DNA of 64,000 bases from Pedobacter miscanthi. Its GTDB lineage: Bacteria; Bacteroidota; Bacteroidia; Sphingobacteriales; Sphingobacteriaceae. The stretch is taken from the NCBI RefSeq assembly GCF_003315595.1, contig NZ_QNQU01000016.1, positions 92,085 to 156,084 of the forward strand. The letters are read 5' to 3'. The notes beneath the pieces were generated by a model. It saw only the letters and a program-made list of their open reading frames with translations, searched no databases and was not told the DNA's origin. The position numbers and the translations under genes were made by a program. Below are positions 33,001 to 41,393 of this stretch, one piece after another (the stretch's first letter is position 1; each line of letters starts with the position of its first letter).

Positions 33001-33408
33001 ATGAATCAAAAACCATCGAATGCATTTGTGGCAGCCGCCTGGATTGCATTAGGTATCGGAATGATCGGCTTTATTGTAGGCCTGTGGCGTTCTGATATGC
33101 TTCTTAACGAAAAAGGATATTATTTTACCGTATTGATGTTTGGCCTTTTTGCCGTAATCTCTTTACAAAAAGCTGTTCGCGATAAATTGGAAGGAATCCC
33201 TGTTACAGAAATTTACTATGGTCTGAGCTGGTTTTCTACCCTGTTAACCATTACTTTACTGGTAATTGGTTTATGGAATGCCACTTTATTACCTAGCGAA
33301 AAGGGATTTTATGCCTTTGCCTTTTTACTATCTCTTTTTGGTGCCATTACGGTACAGAAAAACACGAGAGATAGCCAGATTGTGAATAAAAACCGCGATT
33401 CGGAGTAG
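33001..33408 (+). CDS. YiaA/YiaB-type two-helix-repeat membrane protein
   Basis: 135 residues with the duplicated YiaAB motif: WIALGIGMIGFIVGLWRSD then LNEKGYYFTVLMFGLFAVI and, in the second half, LVIGLWNATLLPSEKGFYAF. Four transmembrane helices in all. Function is unknown; it is a common small inner-membrane protein. It has its own terminator and appears monocistronic. Confidence 0.9.
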   Translation: MNQKPSNAFVAAAWIALGIGMIGFIVGLWRSDMLLNEKGYYFTVLMFGLFAVISLQKAVRDKLEGIPVTEIYYGLSWFSTLLTITLLVIGLWNATLLPSEKGFYAFAFLLSLFGAITVQKNTRDSQIVNKNRDSE

Positions 33409-33433
33409 ACAAAAACTATCATTAATGAATTTT

Positions 33434-33465
33434 AAAAAACCAATGCACTGTCATTGGTTTTTTTA
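33434..33465 (+). terminator. Terminator after the YiaAB gene
   Basis: AAAAAACCAATG-CACTGT-CATTGGTTTTTTT: 6-bp core stem extended by A/T pairs, with T-run. Confidence 0.85.
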
Positions 33466-33602
33466 TTTTTAATCAAAAATCAATTTTATTAACTCCTCAA
33501 ACTAAAAAATAATTACTACTTTAAACATCAGATACCGAGGCTAATAGTTTATCATTTTCGAGCAAATTTTATAAACCTATTTAAATCTTATAAATCCATA
33601 CA

Positions 33603-34916
33603 ATGGAACAAAAAGATGGCTTAAAGAAAACGCTTACCCCGTTTATGTTATGGGGCCTGGGGGTTGGTTATGTAATTTCGGGGATGTATTTTGGCTGGAA
33701 CCTGGGCCTCGAAAAAGGTGGCACCCTGGGTATGGCCATCGCTACTGTTGCCATTATGGTGATGTATGTAACCTTTAGTTTCAGTTATGCCGAACTGGCC
33801 TGCGCCATACCTAAAGCCGGTGGGGTTTTCGATTATGCCAACACTGCGTTGGGTAAAAATATTGGCTTTATTGCCGGTATTGCGCAAATGGTCGAATTTA
33901 TATTTGCACCACCAGCTATTGCCTTCGCGATTGGGGCTTATTTTAATGCATTTTTCCCACAGGTACCCATCCTTACCAGCGCCATTGCTGTTTATTTTAT
34001 TTTTACGGCTTTAAATGTTTATGGTGTAAAGGCCGCCGCTTCGTTCGAAGTAATTGTTACCGTTTTGGCGGTTGGCGAACTGCTTTTGTTCTCTGGAATT
34101 ACTCTGCCTAAATTTCGTACAGAAAGCCTGATCCACAATAATTTCCCTAATGGCTGGAGCGGTGTTTTTGCTGCAATCCCTTTCGCCATCTGGTTTTTTC
34201 TGGGTATCGAAGGCGTTGCCAATGTAGCCGAAGAAACCAAAAATCCGCAGCGCGATATAAGCAAAGGTTTTGGCTGGGGAATATTTACTTTGGTTGTTTT
34301 ATGTGTACTGGTTTTTATCTCCACCATTGGTATTGGCGGTTGGGAAGCCATTGTATATAAAAATGGGAAATCGGGTGAAACTTCCGATTCTCCATTACCT
34401 CTCGCACTTTCGATGATTACCGGCGATAACCATTTAATGTACCACTTGCTTATTACCGTAGGTTTGTTCGGTTTGGTGGCATCATTTCACGGATTGGTTT
34501 TGGCGGCCGGGCGCTCAACTTATGAAATGGGACGTGTTAAAAGTATTCCGGCAATTTTGGGTAAGATTTCTCCAAAATTTCAGACACCTGCAAATGCATT
34601 AATCGGTAATATGATCATTGGGATTATCGCTCTTTTATCCGGTAAAACCTCCGAAATTATTATCATTTCTGTTTTTGGAGCACTTACCTTATACATCATC
34701 TCGATGGTAGCCGTAATGGTATTGAGGAAAAACAAGCCTGAAATGGTAAGGCCATTCAAAACTCCGGTTTATCCCCTGTTTCCCATCATTGCGTTAATTA
34801 TTTCGTGTGTTTCTTTTATCGCAATGCTGATTTATAACCTTAAATTAGGTTTGATCTATTCAGGCATTGTTTTAGGCATATTTCTACTATATAAAATTTT
34901 TAAAAAGGCAGATTAA
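33603..34916 (+). CDS. eat: Ethanolamine permease (APC superfamily)
   Basis: 437 residues, about 12 transmembrane helices. The N-terminus LWGLGVGYVISGMYFGWNLG, the ELACAIPKAGGVFDYANTAL and VEFIFAPPAIAFAIGAYF segments and the LGIEGVANVAEETKNPQRD loop match the Eat ethanolamine permease subfamily of the APC family. It imports ethanolamine, here presumably as nitrogen and carbon source. It opens the operon: its TAA overlaps the ATG of the ligase gene by one base (TAATG). No promoter of the usual TTG/TAnnTTTG kind is obvious upstream. Confidence 0.85.
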   Translation: MEQKDGLKKTLTPFMLWGLGVGYVISGMYFGWNLGLEKGGTLGMAIATVAIMVMYVTFSFSYAELACAIPKAGGVFDYANTALGKNIGFIAGIAQMVEFIFAPPAIAFAIGAYFNAFFPQVPILTSAIAVYFIFTALNVYGVKAAASFEVIVTVLAVGELLLFSGITLPKFRTESLIHNNFPNGWSGVFAAIPFAIWFFLGIEGVANVAEETKNPQRDISKGFGWGIFTLVVLCVLVFISTIGIGGWEAIVYKNGKSGETSDSPLPLALSMITGDNHLMYHLLITVGLFGLVASFHGLVLAAGRSTYEMGRVKSIPAILGKISPKFQTPANALIGNMIIGIIALLSGKTSEIIIISVFGALTLYIISMVAVMVLRKNKPEMVRPFKTPVYPLFPIIALIISCVSFIAMLIYNLKLGLIYSGIVLGIFLLYKIFKKAD

Positions 34917-36277
34917 TGAGTACGAGCAAAGAAATTCTTGATTACGTAAAAAATCATCCATCCGGGAAAGTAAAATTAGCTGTTGCTGATATCGACGGGA
35001 TTTTAAGGGGGAAATATGTTGCTGCCGAAAAATTTGCTTCGCTGGTTGAAGGCCGTTTGGGTTTTTGTGATGTTACTTTCGGCTGGGATGCCAACGATGT
35101 GGCCTATGATAACGGAAAATACACAGGCTGGCATACCGGCTATCCGGATGCGCAGGTTAAAATCGATTTAAGTACCTTCCGGAAAATTCCCTGGGAATAT
35201 GATGTCCCTTTTTTTCTCGGCGATTTTATTGATGATCAGGAAAAGGCAAATCATGTTTGTCCTAGGCAATTGTTAAAAAAACTGATCAGCGAATGCGAAA
35301 ATGAGGGATTTTCTCCCCTCTTTGCACAGGAATTTGAATGGTTTAACTTTTCAGAAACACCAGAAACCGTACATGAAAAAGGCTTCACCAATCTGAAACC
35401 TTTAAGTCCGGGTATGTTTGGTTATTCTATTTTAAGGAGTACCTATCAGAACGCATTTATGGGCGATCTGTTCGAATTGCTTAACAAATTTGATATCCCG
35501 ATTGAAGGTTTACATACCGAAACCGGTCCTGGTGTTTACGAAGCCGCTATTAAATATGCTCCGGCCCTGCAGGCTGCCGATCAGGCCATTCTATTTAAAA
35601 CCGCTGTAAAGGAAATTGCATATAAACACGGTATCCTGGCCACTTTTATGGCTAAAATAAGCGAAAATTTACCTGGATGCAGCGGTCATGTGCACCAGAG
35701 TTTATGGGATAAAAACAACAAAATCAATCTTTTTTATGATGAAAATGAGCCCGATAAAATGAGCGGAATCATGAAAAGTTATATTGCCGGACAGTTGCAT
35801 TGCCTGCCACATATTTTACCGATGATTGCTCCTACGATTAATAGTTATAAACGCCTGGTAAAAGGTGCATGGGCACCTACCACAGTAACCTGGGGCATTG
35901 ATAACCGCACAACTGCATTACGGGCATTACCGGGAAGTAAAAAGGCTTCGCGTTTAGAAACACGCATAGTAGGTTCGGATACCAACCCTTACTTAGCCAT
36001 ATCGGCCTGTTTAGCCGCCGGAATGTATGGCATTAAAAACAAACTTAAACTGGAACAACCAGCTACCAAAGGCAACGGATATACCGATTTATCAAACGGT
36101 ATACTATCGCGTAATTTATTTGAAGCCACCCAAAAAATGAAAAATTCTGATCTGGCCCATGAGCTGCTGGGCGCAGATTTCGTTGATCATTTCACCATGA
36201 CCCGCGAGTGGGAGTGTAAACAATATGCAAAAGTGGTAACCGATTGGGAACTGAAAAGATATTTAGAAATTATTTAG
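34916..36277 (+). CDS. Glutamine-synthetase-like ligase, predicted gamma-glutamyl-ethanolamide synthetase
   Basis: 453 residues. GS family features: VADIDGILRGKYV near the start, AQEFEWFNF (ammonium/glutamate side), the ATP/metal motif GCSGHVHQSL, PTINSYKRLV and ETRIVGSDTNPYLAISACLAA near the end. The divergence from ordinary GlnA (no conserved ADS-type adenylylation tyrosine region seen, altered ANPYL flank) fits gamma-glutamylamide synthetases such as PuuA and GlnA4. With the ethanolamine permease immediately upstream, overlapped by one base, ethanolamine is the likely amine; putrescine is the alternative. Confidence 0.85.
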   Translation: MSTSKEILDYVKNHPSGKVKLAVADIDGILRGKYVAAEKFASLVEGRLGFCDVTFGWDANDVAYDNGKYTGWHTGYPDAQVKIDLSTFRKIPWEYDVPFFLGDFIDDQEKANHVCPRQLLKKLISECENEGFSPLFAQEFEWFNFSETPETVHEKGFTNLKPLSPGMFGYSILRSTYQNAFMGDLFELLNKFDIPIEGLHTETGPGVYEAAIKYAPALQAADQAILFKTAVKEIAYKHGILATFMAKISENLPGCSGHVHQSLWDKNNKINLFYDENEPDKMSGIMKSYIAGQLHCLPHILPMIAPTINSYKRLVKGAWAPTTVTWGIDNRTTALRALPGSKKASRLETRIVGSDTNPYLAISACLAAGMYGIKNKLKLEQPATKGNGYTDLSNGILSRNLFEATQKMKNSDLAHELLGADFVDHFTMTREWECKQYAKVVTDWELKRYLEII

Positions 36278-36283
36278 TGGAGT

Positions 36284-36345
36284 CGTCATTCTGAACTTGA
36301 TTCAGAATCTTTTACATGATAGATGCTGAAATAAATTCAGCATGA
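36284..36345. repeat. Family A palindrome inside the ethanolamine operon
   Basis: TTCTGAACTTGATTCAGAA and GCTGAAATAAATTCAGC hairpins within GTCAT...ATGACG, between the ligase and the alcohol dehydrogenase genes. A false upstream start for the next gene falls inside it. Confidence 0.8.
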
Positions 36346-36380
36346 CGCAACTTGAGAAAACAAAAGATAAAATAAGTGTT

Positions 36381-37529
36381 ATGATATTTGATAAAATCCA
36401 CCAGTTTAACTTCCCTACAACCATCCGTTTTGGAGCAGGTGCTGTAAAAGAATTACCGGCCTATTTAACTAAACACAATTTAATAGCTCCGTTAATTGTT
36501 ACCGATCCTACCATTGCCCAACTTCCGTTTTTTAAACGGATTGTAGAAGATTTAAAAGCTAAGGGCATTTCAGCAGAAGTTTTTAACGACATCCATAAAA
36601 ATCCGGTAAAAAGCGATGTTTACAAAGGCACCGATGTTTGGGATGCCACCCATCGCGATAGCATTGTGGGTATTGGTGGTGGCGCTGCGCTTGATGTTGC
36701 CCGTGCAATTGTGCTCCGGATCAACCATCGTGAAGATTTATTCAAATACGATGATCTGATTGGTGGCGATATTTACGTAACTAACGATGTTCCACATTTT
36801 ATTACCATTCCAACAACTTCAGGTACAGGAAGTGAAGTTGGTCGCAGTGCCATCATTGCCGATGATGAAACCCATCAGAAAAAAATCCTGTTCTCGCCCA
36901 AATTAATGGCGCAGATTGTTTTTGCTGATCCAGAGTTAACGATGGATTTACCTCCCTTTATCACCGCTGCAACCGGGATGGATGCCCTCACCCACAACAT
37001 GGAAGCGTACCTTGCTAAAAACTTTCATCCGATGTGCGATGGGATTGCGTTAGAAGGTATTTCGCTGATTAAAGATTCGCTCAAAAGGGCTACCAATAAT
37101 CCCGATTTAGAAAGCCGCAGTAAAATGTTAATGGCTTCGATGATGGGTGCCATTGCCTTTCAGAAAGGTTTAGGTGTGGTGCACTCGCTGGCACATCCGC
37201 TTTCTTCGCTTTTAGATACCCACCATGGCCTGGCCAACGCGGTAAATATTCCTTATGGCATGCAATTTAATATTGCCGGTTTTGAAGACCGTTTTAAAAA
37301 AATTGCACGAACTTTAGAACTTAAAGATGAAAGTGGCGAAGCGGTTGTAAAATATCTGTTCGATTTAAACACCAAAGTATATATTCCGCATAAATTGAGT
37401 GATATTGGCGTTAAAAATGAACACATAGAAACGCTTGCAGATTTGGCCTTTGCGGATTTTGCACATCCAAATAATCCAAAACCGGTAAGCAGGGAAGATT
37501 TTAAACAACTGTATTTAAGTGCACTCTAA
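36381..37529 (+). CDS. Iron-containing alcohol dehydrogenase (predicted for the glutamyl-ethanolamide alcohol)
   Basis: 382 residues from the ATG at 36381 (MIFDKIHQFNFPTTIRFG); the upstream Met at 36342 lies in a repeat. The NAD-binding GIGGGAALDVARAI, the TTSGTGSEVGRSAII motif, and the metal ligands HSLAHPLSSLLDTHHGLANA (Fe histidines) are all type III alcohol dehydrogenase. In the predicted pathway it oxidises the hydroxyl of gamma-glutamyl-ethanolamide to the aldehyde. The closest biochemical comparison is the ADH associated with GlnA4 in actinomycetes; that link is inference from gene order. Confidence 0.85.
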   Translation: MIFDKIHQFNFPTTIRFGAGAVKELPAYLTKHNLIAPLIVTDPTIAQLPFFKRIVEDLKAKGISAEVFNDIHKNPVKSDVYKGTDVWDATHRDSIVGIGGGAALDVARAIVLRINHREDLFKYDDLIGGDIYVTNDVPHFITIPTTSGTGSEVGRSAIIADDETHQKKILFSPKLMAQIVFADPELTMDLPPFITAATGMDALTHNMEAYLAKNFHPMCDGIALEGISLIKDSLKRATNNPDLESRSKMLMASMMGAIAFQKGLGVVHSLAHPLSSLLDTHHGLANAVNIPYGMQFNIAGFEDRFKKIARTLELKDESGEAVVKYLFDLNTKVYIPHKLSDIGVKNEHIETLADLAFADFAHPNNPKPVSREDFKQLYLSAL

Positions 37530-37536
37530 AACAAGA

Positions 37537-37630
37537 TTAACCACAGATAAAAAGGATGCACACAGATAATATCAATTAAATCAAAAAATTGCGACTCATA
37601 TCTGTGTTTATCTGTGAAAATCTGTGGCAA
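37537..37630. repeat. Family C palindrome inside the ethanolamine operon
   Basis: AACCACAGATAAAAAGGATG at the start and TATCTGTGAAAATCTGTGG at the end, with ATCTGTGTTTATC between; relatives at 30336-30407, 38348-38454 and 48277-48364. Confidence 0.8.
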
Positions 37631-37644
37631 AAATATAAAGGACT

Positions 37645-38358
37645 ATGTCTGATAAAATAATAATTGGGGTTACCGATTGCAGTAAATTCGACATTTACCG
37701 CAACTGGGTTTTATCCTACAATGAAAATATAGAAGTAATCCAGCTCGGATACAAGCTTAATAATTTCGATGAGATCAAAAAATGCCAGGGTATTGTTTTA
37801 ACCGGTGGAGAAGATGTGCACCCGCGTTTTTACAATCAGCCCGAATATTATCCTTACTGTTACGACGATGATATTGACGAAAAACGTGATGAATTTGAAT
37901 TTGACGTTTTAACCTATACCGAAGCCCACTCCATCCCGGTTTTGGGTATTTGCCGTGGCATACAGGTGGGTAATGTATTTTTTGGCGGTACACTAATCCC
38001 TGATATACCTGCGTGGGGGAAATTTGATCATTCTAAAATGCACGATAAATCAGACCGCTATCACGAAATCATTATTAATCCTTCCTCCTGGTTAAACCGG
38101 ATTGTAAATACCGATAAAGGTTTGGTAAACAGCAATCACCATCAAAGCACCGATAAAACCGGAAAAGGACTGGTGGTAAGCGCAATTTCTCCTGATGGCG
38201 TTGCCGAAGCAATGGAAAGGATAGCACCCGAGGGGAAATCTTTTCTGTTATTTGTACAATGGCATCCTGAGCGTTTAAAAGATCAGTACGGGCCATTTAG
38301 CAAAAACATACACGAGGCTTTTATTAATGCGATAAAATTAAATATTAACTACAGATAG
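37645..38358 (+). CDS. Class I glutamine amidotransferase-like gamma-glutamyl hydrolase (PuuD-like)
   Basis: 237 residues. The nucleophile elbow is LGICRGIQVGNVFFGG (Cys in GICRG), and VQWHPERL supplies the histidine and glutamate of the triad. The oxyanion-side motif GIVLTGGEDVHPRFY is the family's. It is the peptidase C26/PuuD type: hydrolysis of a gamma-glutamyl amide bond. Here it should release glutamate and glycine from gamma-glutamyl-glycine, completing the route. Placed between two family C palindromes. Confidence 0.85.
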   Translation: MSDKIIIGVTDCSKFDIYRNWVLSYNENIEVIQLGYKLNNFDEIKKCQGIVLTGGEDVHPRFYNQPEYYPYCYDDDIDEKRDEFEFDVLTYTEAHSIPVLGICRGIQVGNVFFGGTLIPDIPAWGKFDHSKMHDKSDRYHEIIINPSSWLNRIVNTDKGLVNSNHHQSTDKTGKGLVVSAISPDGVAEAMERIAPEGKSFLLFVQWHPERLKDQYGPFSKNIHEAFINAIKLNINYR

Positions 38359-38454
38359 AAAGGATAAACACAGATACTAACTTATCAAAGTTAATTTATA
38401 GTGATAAGTATGCATTTTAATAATCTGTGTTCATCTGTGAAAATCTGTGGTAAA
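38348..38454. repeat. Family C palindrome between hydrolase and aldehyde dehydrogenase genes
   Basis: ACTACAGATAGAAAGGATAAACACAGAT start, ATCTGTGTTCATCTGTGAAA end. It begins within the last codons of the hydrolase gene. Confidence 0.75.
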
Positions 38455-38465
38455 AACAAAAGAAC

Positions 38466-39830
38466 ATGCAAATCATCAACCCGGCAACAGAAGAAATTAT
38501 AACCAGTTTGGAAGAGGATACCATATTTACTCTTGAAACTAAATTAGCTCTTTTAAAAACAGCGCAGCCAGCATGGGCCAATCAAACACTTAGCGAAAGA
38601 ATATCTGTTATAACTAAATTCAGCAGTTTACTGGAGGCCGAAATAGAAGAACTGGCCGCAGTTTTAACCAGCGAAGTGGGCAAACCCCTGCAACAATCGC
38701 GGAATGAAGTTAACGGTGCAAGGGCACGCATTAAATGGATGCTGGCCAATGCCGAAAAATACCTGGCAGATGAGGTGATGGTTGATGAACCTGGTTTAAA
38801 AGAAGTAATCAGGTACGAGCCTCTTGGGGTAGTCTGCAATATTTCGGCATGGAATTATCCTTACCTGGTTGGTGTAAATGTTTTTATTCCTGCTTTATTA
38901 AGTGGAAACGCAGTAATGTATAAGCCGTCCGAATATGCAACCCTAACAGGTCTACAGATCGAAAAATTATTAAAGCAGGCCGGTATTCCCAACGATGTTT
39001 TTCAAATTGCTGTTGGAGCAAAAGAAACCGGAGCAGCTTTGATGGAAATGGATTTTAACGGCTATTTTTTCACCGGATCTTACATAACCGGGAAATTAAT
39101 CTACGAAAAAGTAGCTGCTAAAATGGTTCCCTGCCAGTTAGAGCTGGGTGGAAAAGATCCGCTATACGTTGCCGAAGATATTGCTGATGTTGTTTCTACA
39201 GCTATTAATACTGCAGATGGTGCATTTTATAACAACGGACAGAGCTGCTGTGCGGTAGAACGGATTTACGTTCATGAAAACAATTATGAAGCTTACGTAA
39301 ATGCATTTGTTGCCGAAGTGAATGGCTGGACCACCGGGTTGCCCACAACCGATGGCGTATACCTGGGGGCATTAACAAGAAAAGATCAAATTGCAGTATT
39401 GGAAAACCAGGTGAAAGATGCATTAAATAAAGGTGCCAGGTTACTTACGGGCGGTAAAGCCGTTGATGGTAAAGGTTATTATTTTGAGCCTACCGTTTTA
39501 ACCAATGTAACCAATGATATGCTCGTGATGCAGGAAGAAAGTTTCGGGCCCATTATCGGCATTATGAAAGTGCAGGATGATACCGAAGCCATAAAAATGA
39601 TGCAGGATACCAGTTATGGTTTAACCGCTTCGGTTTACACGTCAGATCAAACAAAGGCCGAAAAAATACTGGCCCGGCTGGACGCCGGATCGGGTTATTG
39701 GAACTGCTGCGACCGTGTTAGTGCAGCGTTACCCTGGAGCGGAAGAAAACATTCAGGCATTGGCGCAACATTATCACATCAGGGATTAAGGGCTTTCACT
39801 AAAACAAAAGGTTACCATTTAAGGGGATAA
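38466..39830 (+). CDS. Aldehyde dehydrogenase (predicted gamma-glutamyl-aminoacetaldehyde dehydrogenase)
   Basis: 454 residues. The ALDH motifs are complete: SAWNYPYLVGVNVFIPAL, LELGGKDPLYVAEDIA (Glu), and FYNNGQSCCAVERIYVHE with the catalytic cysteine, then ESFGPIIGI. NAD(P)-dependent. It fits oxidation of the aldehyde from the ADH step to gamma-glutamyl-glycine. It is slightly shorter than average (480) through a shorter N-terminus. Last clear member of the operon; the next gene starts 5 nt later. Confidence 0.88.
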   Translation: MQIINPATEEIITSLEEDTIFTLETKLALLKTAQPAWANQTLSERISVITKFSSLLEAEIEELAAVLTSEVGKPLQQSRNEVNGARARIKWMLANAEKYLADEVMVDEPGLKEVIRYEPLGVVCNISAWNYPYLVGVNVFIPALLSGNAVMYKPSEYATLTGLQIEKLLKQAGIPNDVFQIAVGAKETGAALMEMDFNGYFFTGSYITGKLIYEKVAAKMVPCQLELGGKDPLYVAEDIADVVSTAINTADGAFYNNGQSCCAVERIYVHENNYEAYVNAFVAEVNGWTTGLPTTDGVYLGALTRKDQIAVLENQVKDALNKGARLLTGGKAVDGKGYYFEPTVLTNVTNDMLVMQEESFGPIIGIMKVQDDTEAIKMMQDTSYGLTASVYTSDQTKAEKILARLDAGSGYWNCCDRVSAALPWSGRKHSGIGATLSHQGLRAFTKTKGYHLRG

Positions 39831-39834
39831 ATTA

Positions 39835-40308
39835 ATGCTTTATTTTAAAAAAATATATCTTCTCAATAACTCAGAGAAGCAGGAACTTGAGAAAAGTTTA
39901 AGAAGCAAAAGTTTAAAAAGAAGCCAGATGCTTGATTTTGTTTTCGAGACATCCAACATAGGCACAGATAAATATTTTCTAGGTAATGAGGGTAAAAAGG
40001 ATTTAAAATTAACAAGGATTAAAACCTCATTCGAAAGTTTTTTGCCTAAAATCATAATAAGTTTCCCTAAAGAGACAGCTATACAGTATTATAAATTTAG
40101 GCTATCGGTGCTCTCAACTTTAATTCTGGCTTTACTTTCTTTTTTATTGCTCATCAGTTTTTTAGATGTGGTAATGAATCAGAAAAATGCTGAAGCTTTT
40201 TTAATAACCTTAGTATTATCTGTGATTTATTTTTCATTCATTTTACTAGAGCTGAAAATTACAAAGAACAGGATTTTAAAGAGTATAAATCTTGATAAAC
40301 GAGTTTAA
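39835..40308 (+). CDS. Hypothetical protein with two transmembrane helices
   Basis: 157 residues, no recognised family. The N-terminal ~90 residues are charged and helical (NNSEKQELEKSLRSKSLKRS), followed by two transmembrane segments (LSVLSTLILALLSFLLLISF; AFLITLVLSVIYFSFILLEL). The gene starts 4 nt after the aldehyde dehydrogenase stop, so it may be cotranscribed with the ethanolamine operon, though its composition (lysine/leucine-rich, A/T-rich codons) differs. The next ORF overlaps its end. Confidence 0.6.
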   Translation: MLYFKKIYLLNNSEKQELEKSLRSKSLKRSQMLDFVFETSNIGTDKYFLGNEGKKDLKLTRIKTSFESFLPKIIISFPKETAIQYYKFRLSVLSTLILALLSFLLLISFLDVVMNQKNAEAFLITLVLSVIYFSFILLELKITKNRILKSINLDKRV

Positions 40309-40336
40309 ATATCAAGTCAAAAAATCTAGCTACATT

Positions 40337-40726
40337 ATGGTTAATATGGAAGATAAACCGCTCATCGAAGGCGAAATTGCCGATTATTTATTAACAGATA
40401 ACGGCATACTGATTTCGTACAGTAAAAGTATTTTACGGATTGTTGAAAATATTGCGGCCAATGTTGCCCTGGTGAAGAAAATCACCAATAACAAAAAAGT
40501 CCCATTACTCATCTACCTTAAAAACTCCCCGGTGCCAGATAAAGAAACACGAAAATTCTCGACGGAACAACTTCCCAATATTTATACCGCTATGGCCATG
40601 GTATCTAAACCCGGTTTGGCACAATTGATAATGAAAATCCTTTTTAAGTTCCAAAATCCGCCAATACCGATCAAATCATTTACGGATGATGAGAAAGCAA
40701 AAGAATGGCTGAAGCAGTTTTTATAA
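40337..40726 (+). CDS. STAS-like (DUF7793-type) cytosolic protein
   Basis: 129 residues from the ATG at 40337 (MVNMEDKPLIEGEIADYLL); a longer frame to 40292 overlaps the previous gene. The pattern ADYLLTDNGILISYSKS, VALVKKITNNKKVPLLIYLKNSPV and DDEKAKEWLKQFL resembles the STAS/SpoIIAA-like fold of DUF7793 proteins, usually small regulators. Assignment is by pattern only. It follows the two-helix protein; no other clue to its role. Confidence 0.6.
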   Translation: MVNMEDKPLIEGEIADYLLTDNGILISYSKSILRIVENIAANVALVKKITNNKKVPLLIYLKNSPVPDKETRKFSTEQLPNIYTAMAMVSKPGLAQLIMKILFKFQNPPIPIKSFTDDEKAKEWLKQFL

Positions 40727-40773
40727 GTGAACCTTTATTTGTATCATTAAGTATTACTAATATTTAACGCTCC

Positions 40774-41370
40774 ATGAAAAAAAACATGATTTACGGAATC
40801 GTGCTCTGTATGGCATTTTCGTGTAAAGATGCTGAAACACAAACCGATAACAAAGAAACACCTGCGGCACTACAAGACGACAAATCTTACAACATTATTT
40901 CGAAAAGAGGCCATGAGGATTTAATAGAAAACTTATATGCCGATGCAGTAAGTAAAGATTCTGCGTTAAAGAAATTGGATGAAATTATCAATGAAATCAG
41001 GGATGGAAAAATTGATTCGTTAAAGAAGTTTGATATTTATGAGGAAAAAAATCAAGATTACTTCTTTTCTGCCAATCACCATGTAAAAGAGATCAAAGAT
41101 TCTTTATTGAGAAAAAGTTTAACCGCACTGATTGCAAAAAATCTCGAAGAATATAACAATAAGGTTTCATCGCACCGAAAACTCGTTAAAACGGTAAATG
41201 CCAAAATGGTTTCTTTAAACGATCTGGAACTGGCTTTAAAAATCTCCAGAACATTCCCATTGATAAAAAAATACCAGAAAGAAAACCTGCCAAACCAAAA
41301 GTCTATTTTAAATTTAAGACAGAAAATAGATCAAACTATTAAATTGGCAGATACGATGTATAAAAAATAG
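40774..41370 (+). CDS. Lipoprotein, mostly alpha-helical, unknown function
   Basis: 198 residues with a lipoprotein signal peptide (YGIVLCMAFSC, lipobox at C17). The mature part is a charged helical protein with low cysteine content (KFDIYEEKNQDYFFSANHHV). No known domain recognised. It is 47 bp after the STAS-like gene in the same orientation and 23 bp before the next gene. Confidence 0.65.
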   Translation: MKKNMIYGIVLCMAFSCKDAETQTDNKETPAALQDDKSYNIISKRGHEDLIENLYADAVSKDSALKKLDEIINEIRDGKIDSLKKFDIYEEKNQDYFFSANHHVKEIKDSLLRKSLTALIAKNLEEYNNKVSSHRKLVKTVNAKMVSLNDLELALKISRTFPLIKKYQKENLPNQKSILNLRQKIDQTIKLADTMYKK

Positions 41371-41393
41371 TTTTCAACTCCCGTAATACAAAC

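Noticed and set aside
34916..36277. Ordinary glutamine synthetase (GlnA) for ammonium assimilation
   Set aside because: Divergent motifs and coupling to an ethanolamine permease and oxidative genes favour a gamma-glutamylamide synthetase.
33603..39830. Putrescine (Puu) operon
   Set aside because: The permease belongs to the ethanolamine group and an alcohol dehydrogenase replaces the PuuB oxidase; not excluded entirely.
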